A DNA stretch of 64,000 nt from Saururus chinensis. Lineage: Eukaryota > Streptophyta > Magnoliopsida > Piperales > Saururaceae. The notes beneath the pieces were generated by a model, which was given only the letters and a program-made list of their open reading frames with translations, searched no databases and had not been told where the DNA came from. This document shows, in pieces, positions 11,547-24,992 of the stretch; the first letter of the stretch is position 1, and every line of letters starts with the position of its first letter. A program made the translations under genes and the position numbers. The stretch covers positions 3,658,001-3,722,000 of the forward strand of contig CP141148.1 of NCBI GenBank assembly GCA_035235625.1, in the 5' to 3' direction.

Positions 11547-14500
11547 TAAATACTCCCTCCATCCCATATTAATAGATCCATTTGGAAAATTAGAGATTTT
11601 TACTGAATGAGCCAAAGCAAAATTTTCAGAAGAGCAATAAAACCCAAGATTTAGCTCTATTCTGTTATTTCTACTAGGTCTTTTCCCCCTTCTGTTTACC
11701 TCTTCATATGAATTTATTCATATGAATCTAACAATAACTATCTCCACTTTCATTGTGATAACAAGATTGGGATAAGACCGTGGAAAGTGCAGCTGAGATT
11801 CAGTTTTGAAGCTAACAATCGCCAAAACAGTGACTTCAGCCGGTATTTTATTCCAGCAAAGTTCAAAATACTCAGGTATTTCTTCTTCCATGTAATCATT
11901 TTCTATATATAATCTCTGCTAACTCTTCTATTTATTGATTTAAACATCTTTAAGCCAGCCATATCAGTGTTAGGAAGATCCAAAGATGCTATCAACTACT
12001 TTTTTCTCAGTCGTCTACTTCTCCTTATAATCCCTTCTCATCTCCCTCCCCAATTACAAAATTGCTGAACAACATCTGTGAACCTTAAAATGGATGAAAA
12101 CACCATGTCCTCAATGGTCAACACTTGGAATGGATGACAATTGGTGCTAACAAGGAGACAAGTATACCACAGCCCTATTCCTGTCCTACCATTTGCCTTG
12201 GCATTCTAATGCCATTATAACAGAAAACCAATTTAAGTGCTTCATAGTAAAACTTTTTCTTTACAATTTGAGCTAAATGTGTCCATAACACACCTCAAAA
12301 TGCTCCATATCGAACACTTAACTCTAATTATCTAGGAAGCATTCTAGCATTATGTGGGAAGTTCCATCTCCATTGCTCTTACCGGGGAAAGTGCAGCTGA
12401 GATTCAGTTTTGAAGCTAACAATCATCAAACAGTGACTTCAGCCGGTATTTCATTCCAGCAAATTTCAAAATACTCAGCTCTTTCTTCTTTCATGTGATC
12501 ATTTTCCATCTAAAATCTCTGCTAACTCTTTTATTTATTGATTTAAACATCTTTAAGCCAGCCATATCAGTGTCAGGAAGATCCAAAGATGCTATCAACT
12601 ACTTTTTTCTCAGTCATCTACTTCTCCTAATAATCCCTCCTCATCTCCCTCCCCACTTACAAAATTGCCAAACAAATTCTGCCAACCTCGAAATGGAAGA
12701 AAACACCATGTCCTCAATGGTCAACACTTGAAATGGATGACAATTCGTGCTAACAAGGAGACATGTATACCACAACCCTTTTCCGGTCCTACCAATTGCC
12801 CTGGCTTTCTAATGCCATTAGAACAGAAAACCAATTTAAGTGCTTCATGGTAAAACTTTTCCTTTACAATTTAAGCTGAGTGCGTCCCCAAGACACCACA
12901 AAACGCCCCAATTCGAACACTTAACTCTAATTATCTAGGAAGCATCCTAAAAAGTCACGAATGATAATATTTTTGCAATTAACCTGGTGTCATCTATGTA
13001 TCTCAATTACCTAACTTAACTACCGATTCATCTCCATTGCTCTCACACTAAACTGAACTATACAATATCAAGATAACTGGTGTTGAAATATGAAGTAAAT
13101 ATATTGATAATTCGTTTCATAACAGCTCAAGCTTTTGGAAACAATAATTATCTAACATGGTATCAGGGCCGGCTCTATAAAATTAGAGGCCTAAGGCTAG
13201 TCTTAGGGTGCACATAGGGTGTATAGTGCACTTCCCATTTTCCTCTTGGGCAACATAAAAGAAGAAAATAAAGAAAAAATATTTGGATAATCTTCATTGT
13301 TTTAGAATTTTTCTTACAGTTTGTTATTCCAACTGTTTTCTAGAAAAGAATCGTACCAATTGTGTAATTTTTATAGTTTTATACTAATTTATATGATTGG
13401 AAGAAAAAAAATGAAAAGTTGGAACCAATTTTTTTTGAAGTTATAGAACTTAATAATTTAAGGCTGGGAAAGGGAAAGAACGAGTATGTGGCCACACCCA
13501 TTTTGGGGCCTTTTAAACTCATAGATAAAATGTTAAATGCATAAGACAACTTACTACAAATGACTAATGCAACATTAAAAACTAGAGAACTTGTAACTGC
13601 TGTGGCCATTAAAGCATCAAGAGGGAGGCATCCAAGACTATAAGGCTTTTTTTCTGAGTGGGGCCTTAGGCAACCGCCTAAGTTGCCTAAGGCTCAAGCC
13701 GGCAGTGCATGGTATCCAAGCTTGATGTGGGTGTGCACCTATATGTGTGTTCACTTGCAAAGCTTGGTGGGTGCTTGTACGTGTGAAGTAAATATATTGA
13801 TAATCTATTTCCTAAGAGCTGAGAGTTTTTGGGAACAACAGTTATCTAACAACTGGTAAAAAAACTTGAAAGAAGAATTTCATGAAATTAAACAAAAAAA
13901 GGCAATTAGTTTGCAGTTATAACGGATGGGCTTACTGCAACAAAGGAACTAGATTTTATTAAAAGAACAATCTACTAAACAGCCAAAGCTATAAGCAAAT
14001 GGAATTCAACAAGATCCTAAAACTAGTAATTCAATATAAATTGCTAGAGATGTCTTTAAAAGGACCGCATTTTTTCAAATTAGTAATTCAATATAAATTC
14101 ATAATCATAATCAAGTAGTGCCTTTTTCCTAGCAACTTGGGGTCGGCGACATGGATCTTACGCCTCCATTCTAGCCTATTTTGTATAAACTCTCTCATAA
14201 GAGATAGCATAGTTATATCCTTCCTTATTAACTCCATCCAAGTTCTTAGGTCTCCCCCTCCCTCTTTTGACTTTATTTACATAAATCCCTTCCAACCCTT
14301 TTACTGGGCATCCATTAGTTTTTTTCATACATTATCATAGCAACACAACCTACAATCCCTAAGCTTCCACCCTAAAAGTGCTACCCATAAGTTCTCGCGT
14401 GCATACTTCTAATCCTAACTTTCACCTTTAAGCCTATTTGGGATGCACCTACCAATATAAATCACAGGTGGATAAAACAAGAAGATGACCTTGATATTTT

Positions 14501-17500
14501 CTTTCAGGTACACAAGAAAAGGAGAGGAAGAAGAAGCTACTTACCCTACTCTTAAGGAAGACCAAATGAGAAGGAATTAAGTCATCATATGCAGCAGCAG
14601 ACAAGTAATCAACTCCTAAAAATACGACATAAGATATAGTAAGTGCTAGAAGAAAATAAGCTATGGGTCAAAATTGACAAAAGGATGCAATTACATACAT
14701 AATAAAGAAACTGTGAGAAATTAAACCAATTAAAATACCAATGTCTAAAACAACATTTTTCAAGATAATGTGTTTACTTAAACAAAGCATTAGATACTTC
14801 TAATGACAAACTCACCAACAAGCTTGATGTCAGTGTTCTCCACCAACCATTGTGCACCATCCTTCATAAACCCAACGTAACTTGAATCAAATTCACGCTT
14901 CCACATAAGCTTCCTGAAAGGAACAAATGGCAAACCAAATCAATCTTCATTTTTACATTCTTTTTACTTGATGCAGGGACAAGTTTCCTCATTCACATTG
15001 ACATAAAGCCCAGTTATTAAATAAAAATCATCTCATCATATCAAAATCTCTAGTCATGACTGAGCATGTTGAACCCTCATACTTATGTCAAAAGCTTAAG
15101 TCAACAGATATATGCCCCATATTAGAAGGTCACTGTCAGTATAAACCAACAGGTAGCATTTTTAACTCTTAAGACACTAAATGTCCTCGCCTATATGATT
15201 GCTAGGAAGAAAGAATAAGACATGAAAATACCTGTCAGTGTTGAGTGTTCGGAACAGCACCCGTCGCACACCTTTTGGTATATTCAAAGACTTCATAACT
15301 TCAGCTGTAGCCATTAAACAATGCCTCAAAATTGATTAATATGATTGAGGTAAGTAAGTTAAACACTTAAAGACATCAATCAAAATACAAATTAATACTG
15401 CAGTAAAACCAAGAATGGCAATTATGTAATTTAAAAATCTTTCCAGTAAATGAGAAAATGAGACTGGAAATGGCAGTAATGAGTTTGGGCACACAGTTAA
15501 CACATTTTCAAGGAATATCTTCATCACACAGGGAAGTCCAAAAATCAACAACCAATTGGCATCTTCCGTGGTATACATTTTGTTATAGTATAAACTAAAA
15601 TCAACATATAATCACTTTAAATTAAAAAAATGAAAAAAAAAATTTGCAGACCAGGAACACTTAATAAGGACATCACAATCATCCTTGCACAAGACACATG
15701 CATTAAAAGCTCCCCATCCATTCTTATGTACATCGCATTTTTTGTTAAAAAAAAAACATAATGCACAACACATCTCATTTGCTCTCTAGCTAGATAATTT
15801 TCATTATGTCAGTGTGACAGTGTTCTTTAGCATAATCTCATTTTGATTATAAATTCAATCATAAAGTGAAAATGAACCATACCATTAGACATGACTAATA
15901 ATTTTTACCATAATGATCTCCTTGGAACTTAGCTCCATTGCCATTGAAATGCAAAGATTCTTCTTAGGAAACCCAATGGCATCTTTTTTATCTTTTGTTA
16001 TGTATAGCTGAGATATAATTCAGACTAGCAGACAGTATGTATGGAAGGGAGAACTCAGAAGAACATTCAACCAATATGTCATCATCAAATTAACCAAGAA
16101 GAACAAAATGGAAACTTACATATGAGAAAAGAGTTCGATAGAACTTACCAGTTATATTCTTATCTCTTGGAACATCCACCAACAGTGCATAACCTAATCA
16201 AATTCAAAAGAAAGAAAATAATCAGTGCACAAAAAAATTGAATCATGTACTTCGCACAGAATATTTAGTAATTAAAAATGCCATGACATCAACTTTCTTA
16301 TTTAGGATTCTAAACAAGCCATATCCAGATACCTTGTAATACTGCTCTGAAATCATTCAGAACTGAATTCATCGTACCATATTGTTGTAGTGTACTGGAT
16401 CTTGCAAATGCCACACAGATTCAATACAACACCAATAATGGCCGCTATTTCTTCTATTTTTCAACTTTTTATAAATAAAAAGGAATACGCATAGATGATA
16501 TACTATTTCCAATCATATTAAACCATTTACATGATGAAGTTATGACATGACCTAAAATAAAATAGTGACACAAAATATAAGTGAACATGATGTAAGATAT
16601 AATTTACCATAAATGTGTTAAATTAAAGTGGCTGCACATATATAAATGGTCTGCCCATAGCATAATATAAATTAAGCCAAAATTTCAAAATTTGTAAAGA
16701 TAATGTATAAATCAGCCACGGTAACATGCCAATCAGTATTTTCATTACATAAATGTGTAATGATGAGCATCATTTTTCGATGTAATCTTGTGTACCACTG
16801 TATGACTGCATGGCATATTGGTTACTGTCATTTCTACTTATATCAAAATTGGCATAATAATACCCAAACATATATGAATCCAAAGTAGAAGACAGAATGA
16901 TAGAACCCTACGGTGAAGCAACATAATGCCTTAGATAGTGCATTACACTAGCTGAAATTACTTATACCAAAATTTCCGTGATGTGTTCAATTATATGCAT
17001 GGGCATAGTGGGCTGGTGACAAATTGCAGGGGGCATGGTCGTTTAAAATTTGGGCCCATCTTTACAGTTTGTGATTTTTGACATAAATCTAGAGTCTAAA
17101 GTATCTTGACAATGGGTGGAACTTGGAAGGAGATCATATACTAAATTGGATCTAAAATAGGTGCACCACTACGTTAAGAAAATCTATTTAAAATCCACAT
17201 GAGTCTCTAATCCTTGAGGGGTTCATATAAATTAAATTTAAAAATTTAAACTTGCGATTGAATTTTTTAACGGCTTTTAACTTAAATTTTGTTCCACCAT
17301 GCGAAAGTGATTTAAATAACTCGGATATGAGATTTCAATTTCGAGTTGTTTTATGGACTTGTATTACTGGAGAACTATGAAAGTAAACCCGGTCAGTTAT
17401 TCTACTTCAGACTGACATAGAACCAATGCCTAAAAAACCACAAAAATTGAACGATCAAACCCAGCAAGAACATAACAACACAAACACTCCATTTATAATC

Positions 17501-17739
17501 CAAAATGAAAATTCACTAATCAATTTAATCATATTCCAGTTCCTATAAGAAAGCATTTTCTGAGGCTATGGAAAGAGTGAAAAGAAATATAATCGCAACT
17601 ATTGCAAAAGAAAAATATAAAAAAGAAAGTATTTTTTAGGATTTTTTGTTTCCTCTTGTAGCTACAAACCGTTGAGGACATCAAGGTCGAGGGTATCGAC
17701 GTCAAAGCCAGCTTCAAAGTAGTGCTGGAAGACATGTCC

Positions 17740-17770
<31 letters not shown>

Positions 17771-18072
17771 GGCATCTTCATCTCGGAGTTGTTGGCGAGG
17801 GAGCCGTTCTTCATGCTGGCAGGGAGCCACAGGAACTGGCCCAGCCCCTCGTCCGAATTGAAGGACGGCATGTCCTCCCTGTACCGGTGGGTGATGTCCA
17901 GTATCCTCCCCCCGCCGTACTCCTCCCTCCTCACCACCTCCAGCGGTCCATTGCCGCAGGAGCCGGCGTCGCCGCCGTACGGGGGCGGGTAGGAGTAGAC
18001 GTAATCGGCGGAGGCCGGGGCTAAGACAGGGAGGAGGAGGAGGAGGGGGAGAACGATCGCCGGCTGCTTCAT
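10716..18072 (-). CDS. Cyclase-like protein (kynurenine formamidase fold), secreted
   Basis: Member of the plant CYCLASE family, extracellular proteins with a kynurenine-formamidase-like metal-binding fold, related to Arabidopsis At4g34180; the reaction in plants is not settled. Six exons are read: 18072-17670, 16193-16149, 15304-15232, 14913-14816, 14615-14545 and 10841-10716. All have GT-AG borders and consistent phases, giving 271 residues. Residues 1-22 form a signal peptide ([20 protein letters not shown]...). The metal motif [11 protein letters not shown] spans residues 103-113. Later exons read [71 protein letters not shown] and [19 protein letters not shown], as in the family. Exon 2 is only 45 bases. 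The last intron is 3.7 kb and holds a tandem duplication, a microsatellite and nested small elements. Confidence 0.95.
11499..11545. repeat. (TA)n(CA)n microsatellite
   Basis: About 17 TA units run directly into about seven CA units, inside the last intron of the cyclase-like gene. A Stowaway-like end (ctccctccatccca) follows at 11554, without a matching second end that I could find. Confidence 0.9.
11778..13050. repeat. Direct tandem duplication of about 600 bases in an intron
   Basis: Unit 1 starts near 11778 and unit 2 at about 12381. Both begin 'ggaaagtgcagctgagattc' and run through 'cagccatatcagtgt', 'caaggagaca' and 'gaacacttaactctaatta'. The phrase tctccattgctct follows both units (12369, 13031), which fits duplication of the whole segment. 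By eye the copies are about 90 percent alike. The repeat is non-coding. Confidence 0.85.
13081..13851 (+). mobile_element. TRIM/SMART-type miniature LTR retrotransposon, interrupted
   Basis: Two direct repeats of about 77 bases (13081-13157 and 13776-13851) start with TG and end with CA. The left one is followed by a tggtatc primer-binding-type sequence, the kind used for initiator-tRNA-Met priming. A perfect 5-base target duplication, actgg, sits at 13076-13080 and 13852-13856. Without the hAT insert the whole element is about 225 bases and has no coding region, as expected for this class. The LTRs differ at many positions, so it is old. It lies in the last intron of the cyclase-like gene. 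Confidence 0.85.
13164..13707. mobile_element. hAT-type non-autonomous transposon nested in the TRIM
   Basis: The ends are cagggccggctct on the left and, reverse complemented, cactgccggcttg on the right, matching 10 of 13 bases. They are flanked by a perfect 8-base duplication, catggtat (13156-13163 and 13708-13715). The length is 544 bases, with no transposase. The subterminal phrases 'ggcctaaggc' and 'gccttaggc' are inverted with respect to each other. The insertion lies across the TRIM LTR end and primer site. Confidence 0.88.
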
Positions 18073-18331
18073 CTTCGTCTTCCGCGAGCGAGAGAGTCAA
18101 AGGGGGAGTAGCATCGACTGTCGAGAGCTCGAAGCCGTTTTGAAAAACCAGAGTCCACGCGGAGCAGGATAACTGAGAAGTGGGCCCGACTTCAGTGCCC
18201 ACCGAGATTGTCGCGCGAGTTATTCGGAGAATATATTATATATGAGTTTTGTGGTTGTGGGTGACGGCTTCCGTTTGTTGCGGATTCCGTTGCGAGGTGG
18301 TTTCGGCCTCCCATCCACGAGAAAGTATTCA
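18073..18331 (-). promoter_or_regulatory. Probable promoter and 5' UTR of the cyclase-like gene
   Basis: The region immediately upstream of the ATG at 18072. On the minus strand an AT-rich block with TATATAATATATT lies about 155 bases upstream (18228-18240) and could be the TATA box. No specific regulatory motif is claimed. Confidence 0.35.
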
Positions 18332-18905
18332 GGAACCGTTCTACCACGCGTCAGTGTATATGTTTTTTTTATTTTTAAATACGTAATTCGAAATTTATAC
18401 CTCATCTTACTCAATTTTAAACACATACTAATCCATCAAACATATCACTCTTTAAACTCTTTAAAAACACATATCTGCTACTTGTCCTTGACAACGATTC
18501 TATTAGATAACTTTCCCCCTTCCACCTACAAGCTCCTTTTATATGGTGTGGCCATCACTTTCAAAAGGATAATCACTCAGGGCAAAAAATTTTAATACTA
18601 TTTTATACATAATATGAGCGTAACCTAAAGAATGAGTGGCATATACATTAGCATTAGTATTATTGATCATAATGTGTTAGATGGACTAAAGCATTTTTAA
18701 GTAGGGTTCATGTTGATTGTGGAGCATTAAAAACTATTTTAACCACTTATATGTTCAGCAAGAAATTGTTAGGTGTATGCTTTTAACACATTTTAATAAG
18801 TTTTACCTATATAAAATATATATGAATATAAGTTGGGGAATGATTTTAGTTTACATGTTAAAAAAAGAGTTGGATGCATGCACAGCCATGTGGTAGAACG
18901 GTTCC
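18332..18905. mobile_element. Non-autonomous TIR element of unknown superfamily
   Basis: A perfect 16-base terminal inverted repeat, ggaaccgttctaccac, occurs at 18332-18347 and inverted at 18890-18905. The 574-base interval is AT-rich and has no coding capacity. I see no clear target duplication, so the superfamily is undecided. It lies about 260 bases upstream of the cyclase-like start codon. Confidence 0.65.
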
Positions 18906-19767
18906 ACTAAATATTGTCTCAATGTTATATATACAAAATTGAAGAAAATATTAATCATCCAATGTGAGAGTATGTGAAACCCATATGCAATAGTGTCCAA
19001 CCAAAACTTAGTTAAGAGTGTTTGTTGGATAAATTAATTGGGGGGTAGATATCACTTTTTAATAGTTATGTACTTAAGGGCTTCATTTAGACAAAAGGAT
19101 TAAGGACCAGAAATACTATATAGTATGCCTAATAGAACTCATATGAAAAACAAACAATTGGTTTATTAGTCCTGTCAAGAGTAATGCTAATCTCTCGTTT
19201 AAAATATCATGATAAAACCTACCGTGGCATCACTATCGTTGATTTATGGGGCCCACCATGTCATAATGAAGTGTTGAAGCATACATTAGATTCTAAAGTG
19301 AGATATTAAAAGGAAGAAGGAGCAATTTTCGTGGAAAAAATAATAAATAATGACTAAGAAATAATGGTTAGGAAAAATTTTGGGACCTCCTACTTTGTAT
19401 ACGCTACAAGGTAGAAGCAGTCGATTAAGAGGATCAATAAAGCATATGCTAGCACACGTTAGTGTATATATATTGTACATCACTTAAGTTAGCGCATGCT
19501 CCTTTCATGAAGGATATCCAGGCGAATAAACCTCAAGGAGAACCATAAAATTTTCCAAATGTTTCATAAGACAATGAAAAAGAAGAATCCAGGTTGGATT
19601 GGTGACACTGGCAATCATAATTAATGATGATTCATCAATGTTGTTGAACTATGCATGGTCTGAAATAGACCAACCATGTAGTATATTGCATTGCACCCAT
19701 CCATCAGAAGTATCGGAACTAAGCCTTAACCAATACTAGAAAGCAAGACTGACAACAGATTCAAGGG
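18906..19767. other. Intergenic, no gene seen
   Basis: AT-rich, with scattered short repeats and no recognisable coding or element ends. Confidence 0.4.
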
Positions 19768-20368
19768 TCATTTAATGGAGATCAACTCAATGAAGACTCC
19801 CCACCCACCCAAGTTTAGTGAAGCGAGATGCTTTGCTAGGTTCTCCTCGAACATGTCACCAGCTCTAGTTGTTGGATGAATGATATTCCCACCAATTGGC
19901 CAGCACATTGGGGCATCCAATTCCCTGTCAAGTAACATATAATCCATCTCAACCTTACTTTGCAAAGCTAAAAACTGAAGGAATCCGAAAAGAAATGGTA
20001 ACAAATGGGTGGAATTTATGTACCCATCAAGGCATTTGAATCTGCAGCGTGAGACATAATCTGCACTACACTTCTCAAACATGTCTTCTAGCCCCTCCAC
20101 CAGCTTTAAAGCCATTTCACTAGGCGGTGTATCCCAAAACTTCAGCACCTGGATGTAGAACAAATCACTTGAATCCTTGCAAATTTTCACCGTCCAAAAT
20201 AGGGCTTGCCCTTGAACATTGTATTGCTTTAGCAGCTTACGAGAACCTGCATCCTTGAGCTCTTTGTTCGAACCCATTAGCGAGCTTCCTCACCAACTCA
20301 ATCATCTCATATCGAATTTGAGCTCTCTTTATGCTGCGAAAAGACTCCCCGAAGTCATATGTGAAAAG
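19768..20368 (-). pseudogene. Helicase pseudogene, downstream fragment
   Basis: Part of a plant UvrD/SEN1-like (TRANK1-related) helicase, read on the minus strand. It starts at the exon beginning next to the Copia insertion (FTYDFGESFRSIKRAQIRYE), then IELVRKLANG, NKELKDAGS, YIQVLKFWD, KLVEGLEDMFEKC and YVSRCRFKCLDG. After a possible unspliced intron comes LDAPMCWPIGGN. The frame shifts once between LVRKLANG and NKELKDAG, so the fragment is not functional. It continues the fragment at 25198-25545 on the other side of the Copia element. Family assignment rests on remembered plant homologues and is moderately sure. Confidence 0.65.
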
Positions 20369-20570
20369 TGTTAATTTGAGTGGAGACGGAAGCAAGTATT
20401 CTCATTAATAGGGGCTAGGCCTTTGAGTACAAGGTTTTGTTTACAAGATAAATTAAGAAAACAAATAAGATCTCATGAAGTTCATCTAGTTGGCATCTCA
20501 TAAACCCAAATAAGAGTTATCCGATATCTAGTAACAATAATATAAGCATAGGAGGAAGAATCCGTTAACA
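20369..20570 (-). repeat. Copia 3' LTR
   Basis: A TG...CA repeat of 202 bases, direct copy of 24993-25197. The purine tract lies at 20571-20582 on its inner side. Confidence 0.9.
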
Positions 20571-23500
20571 CTCCCCCTCAAATTGGAGTATGTAAATTAT
20601 GAACACCCAACTTGCAAAGAAAGTCAGAAAAATGAATCCCACCTAGAAGTTTAGTAAAAATGCAGATGTAGACACATATGCGGTTTTTATCAAACCGGCT
20701 TGGCGTCTTTCTCGAATAAAATGATAGTCTAATTCAATGTATTTTGTCCTTTCGTGGAATACCAGATTCAAAGCAATGTGAAGAGCTACTTTATTATCAC
20801 AAAACAATAAGGCCGGTTTGGATGAGGAATATTAAAATAATAAAGTAAATAGTGCAACCAAGTCAATTCGCAACTTGTAGTTGCCATGACACAGCACTCA
20901 GCTTTAGTGGAGGACCTAAAAATTGTGGATTGCTTTTTCATCTTCCAAGAAATTAGAGAATCACCCAACATAATACAAAAACCTATAGTAGAACGTTAGG
21001 TCATAGGACAACTAGCCCAATCAGAGTCACAATAGGCTTTCAACGACAATGAGCTGGTTGAAGAAAAGAAGAGGCCTTGACTGGGCAAGTTCTTAAAATA
21101 CCATAAGACCCTCATGGTTGCTTCAAAGTGTGGCTTGCTAGGAGCATGCATAAACTGGCTCAACATATGGACAGAAAACATAATATCAAGCTGTGTAATA
21201 GTGAGATAAATAAGATGAACGATGAGACGATGATAGGAAGATGGATTATGAAGTGGAGCTCCTTCTTCATTGGACAACTTTAGGTGTTGTTCCATAGGAA
21301 ACTCACAAGGGAATACACCGAGTTGTCCCGTATCAATTAAAATGTCAAGGGTATATTTTCATTGAGAAATATATTTACCTTTTGTAGAGCGCACCACTTC
21401 AATTCCAAGGAAGTACTTAAGAGGGCCGAGATCCTTAATTAGAAAATGATCTTGAATAATCTTCTTTAGGTTGGTGATGACAAGTTGATCATTTCCACCA
21501 ATGATAATGTCATCCACATAAACCAAGATAATTGTTATCGAAGAACCATGAATTTAAGTAAAGAAAGAATAATCGGCTTGCGATAGAGTGAAACCGGCCT
21601 CCATGAGGGTGGAAGAAAGCATGGCAAACTAGTTTCTAGATGTATGCTTAAGCCCATCAAGAGATTTATGCAAGTGACAAACACGACTCTCCCCCTATTT
21701 GCCAAGTCCCAAAGGGAGAGACATATAAACCTCCTCATGTAAATCACCGTGGAGGAAGGCATTGTCAAGATCAAGTTGATAAAGGGACCAATTTCTTACA
21801 ACTGCAATGGCTAACAAACAACGCACTGTAGTGAGTTTGGCAACATGAGAAAAAATTTCATGATAATCAAAACCTTCTTTTTGTGTGTATCCCTTGGCAA
21901 CAAGACGAGCCTTGTAGTGATCAATTGTCCCATCAGCCTTATATTTGATTTTATTAACCCACTTACAACCAATCATTTTCTTGCCAGGTGGTAAGGGGAC
22001 AAGAGTCCAAGTACCATTACCCTTAAGTGCTGCTAGATTGCTATCCATGGCAGCCCTCCAACTTCTGTCCTGCACCGCTTGGTCAAAAGAAGAAGGTTCT
22101 GTGTGTGCAGAAATGGCAAATAAAAAACAACGATGTGGGAATGAAAAATGATTATCGGAAAGAAAGTGACAAAGAGGATAACGGGTACCTGATTGATGGA
22201 CCTACAATAAGGAAGAGGAAGGAGCCGGATTGGAAGACAGCAATGTGGGTCAAATGTAGTCTTTGAGGTATGCAGGGGGCTAGCACAGACGAGTTGAGTG
22301 CCACAAAGGTAGTGGTTGAAGTTGGGAAGATGGAGTAACCAGGTTGGAAGCTGGTGGGGTAGTTTTGTTTGGTTGAGAATGAGGAGGAGATTTATTGGAC
22401 AAGGTAGGGAGGGGAAGTTCTGTGGCGGGTAGAGGTAAAACAGGCGAAGGGGGGGGAAGAAGGGTGTGCAAGCTCAGCCATAGGAAAAAGTGACTCATGA
22501 AAAATTACATCACAACTCATAAAGTCTCTTTGCTCGCTAAATCATAGAGCTTATAACCCTTTTAACCAAATGGGTACCCGATAAACACACAACAACGAGC
22601 ACGAGTGTCAAACTTATGTTTAGGAGAAATATTTGTTGCAAAATAGAGATATCCAAACACATGTAAATGACAATACGTTGGGGGATTTTTCATTAAAACC
22701 TCATATGGTGTTTTTCCTGAAATAGTGGGTGTTGAAATTCGGTTGATGAGATAAGCGGCAGTAGGGATGAAACCACCCCAAAATGGTAGTGGAAGAGACG
22801 CTTGAAAATGTAAAGCTCGGGTCACCTCAAGTAGGTGTCGATGCTTATGTTCCACCACACCTTTTTGTTGAGGGGTTGCAATACAACTATGTTGTTGCAA
22901 AACGCCATGTTCATGAAAGAAAGAGGTTAAATCATTAAAAAAAATCTACACCATTATCACTACGCATCATTTTAATTATGCAATCAAATTGTGTGCGTAC
23001 CATTTTGAAGGAAGGCACAAGTCTCATATTTATAGTGCATAAGATATATCCATGTACATCTTGAGAAATCATCAACAATGGTTAAAAAATAGTGTGCACC
23101 CAACAAGGATGAGACTGATTGTGGACCCCAAATATCACAATGTATTAAATTGAAAGGTTTAGAGGTAGTAATAGAACTACGAGAAAAAGAAGATCTAGTT
23201 TGCTTAGCCAAAGGACAAGATTCACAAAGTAAATTTGAATTAAAAGAAATATGAGGATTAAGGGTAGCCAAGTGTTGAAGATGACCGGAGGAGGGATGGC
23301 CGAGCCGCTAATGTCATATGGTGGGAGAAAGAGGAGTATGAGCTGCATGAAGGTGATGGTATGAAGGTGGTGGAGTGAAGAGGTAAAGGCCATCGACTTC
23401 CTTACCTAGTCCAATTGTCTTCCTTGTTGCAAGGTTCTAAAACAGACAACAATATGGAAAAAAGGTAACAGTACAATTAAGAGATTTGGTGAGTTGGCTA

Positions 23501-24992
23501 ACCGAAAGTAAGTTGACATTAAAAGAAGGAACATGGAGAACATGGTCTAAGTGAAAATTAGGTCCTAGCACTAGAGAGCCAAAAGACATAACTGGAATAG
23601 TATCACTATTAGGTAAACGAATCAATGGTCTAGGATGAGAGGAGGTGTTGATCAATTGAGTATCGGTAGAAACCATATGATTGGTAGCATTGGTGTCAAT
23701 GATCCAATAAGGATGAGATGAAGAACAAGAAATATGTGACACAAATATGGGAGAACAAATACTTGCTACATTGACCAAGGGTTGCAGTGTACCTTCATCG
23801 AGGAGTGTCATGATTTGATTATAATGTGCTGGAGTTAAAGAAGGAACAATGGAGGAGCCATCAGTCTTTGGAGCATTGGTCTTGTTGTCAGAGGCAGCAT
23901 TGGAGGAACCCTCGTTGCCGTTGTAGAGAGGGTGGCTAGGATGGTAACCATGAAGCTTATAGCATTGGCGATGGAGTGGCCCATGCTGGAATAGCCAAGA
24001 CTGGGACAACGACCACATTGAAGGTGAGTGCCACTGAATTGACCACGACCTTGGTTGGATCCCGATCCTTTGGTATTAGACAAGGGCATTGAAGATTGAG
24101 GAGGCCACCGTGCAATGAGACCAATGTTGTCAGTAGGAGTTGAGGCGATTAAAGCAGTGCTAATAGGAGCCTGGACAAGAGTAGTGACTTCCCATTGTTT
24201 CTCCTCCTGCAAGACAAGGGTGTAAGCCTGGTTGATATTTGGCAGAGGATTCATGAGAAGAATCTATCCTCGAACAGCAGAATAAGATTCATGGAGGCCC
24301 ATGAGAAACTATAAAACTTTCTCTTCATGGTCACGGTAAGTGAGAACTTTCATAGACCCGCAAGTACATGCGGGTAAGGGATGATATGAGGCAAGATCAT
24401 CCCAAAAAGCTTTTCATTTGTTGAAGTAGGTAGCAACTAACTACTGGTCTTATTGAAGAGAAGATATGGCACACCGGATATGATAAATGTTGGGGGCATT
24501 GCTTTTAGAAAAACACTCTCGAAGATCAGCCCAAACTTCGAAAGCTTTATCAATATAGATGATGCTATTAGCTAAATCAGCATAAATAGAATTAAGGAGC
24601 CAAGATAGTACCATAAGGCAAAAACACCAGGATCGGCAGCAACGTTGGGACATGGAATGGTGTCGTCAATGAACCTCGTCTTGTTTTTAGCACTTAGGGC
24701 CATGAACATGGCTTTGTTCCACGTCGAATAATTATCACCCGTTAATGTATGGGACACAAGATTCGTTCATGGATTATCTAAATTATGGAGGTAATATGGG
24801 GTAGACAAATCAAGGGGGGTGGGTGATTGGAACGAGAATCACTACCTGTGGAAGAGTGCATTGAAGTATCATGTGTGGCCATAGTGGAGGAAATAAACTT
24901 GCTCAATGGAAATAAAAGGGGATAGGCTTGAGTTCGCTATAGGGAGCAAAGAAATAAAATGGCGAGGGAAGAAGACAACCTACCCAATACCA

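Noticed and set aside
11554-11760. Possible Stowaway MITE starting ctccctccatccca
   Set aside because: No matching inverted end within the next 400 bases, so at most a truncated end.
17714-18202. Long frame overlapping the first cyclase exon in another register
   Set aside because: Shadow of the GC-rich true exon, which has a signal peptide and the metal motif.
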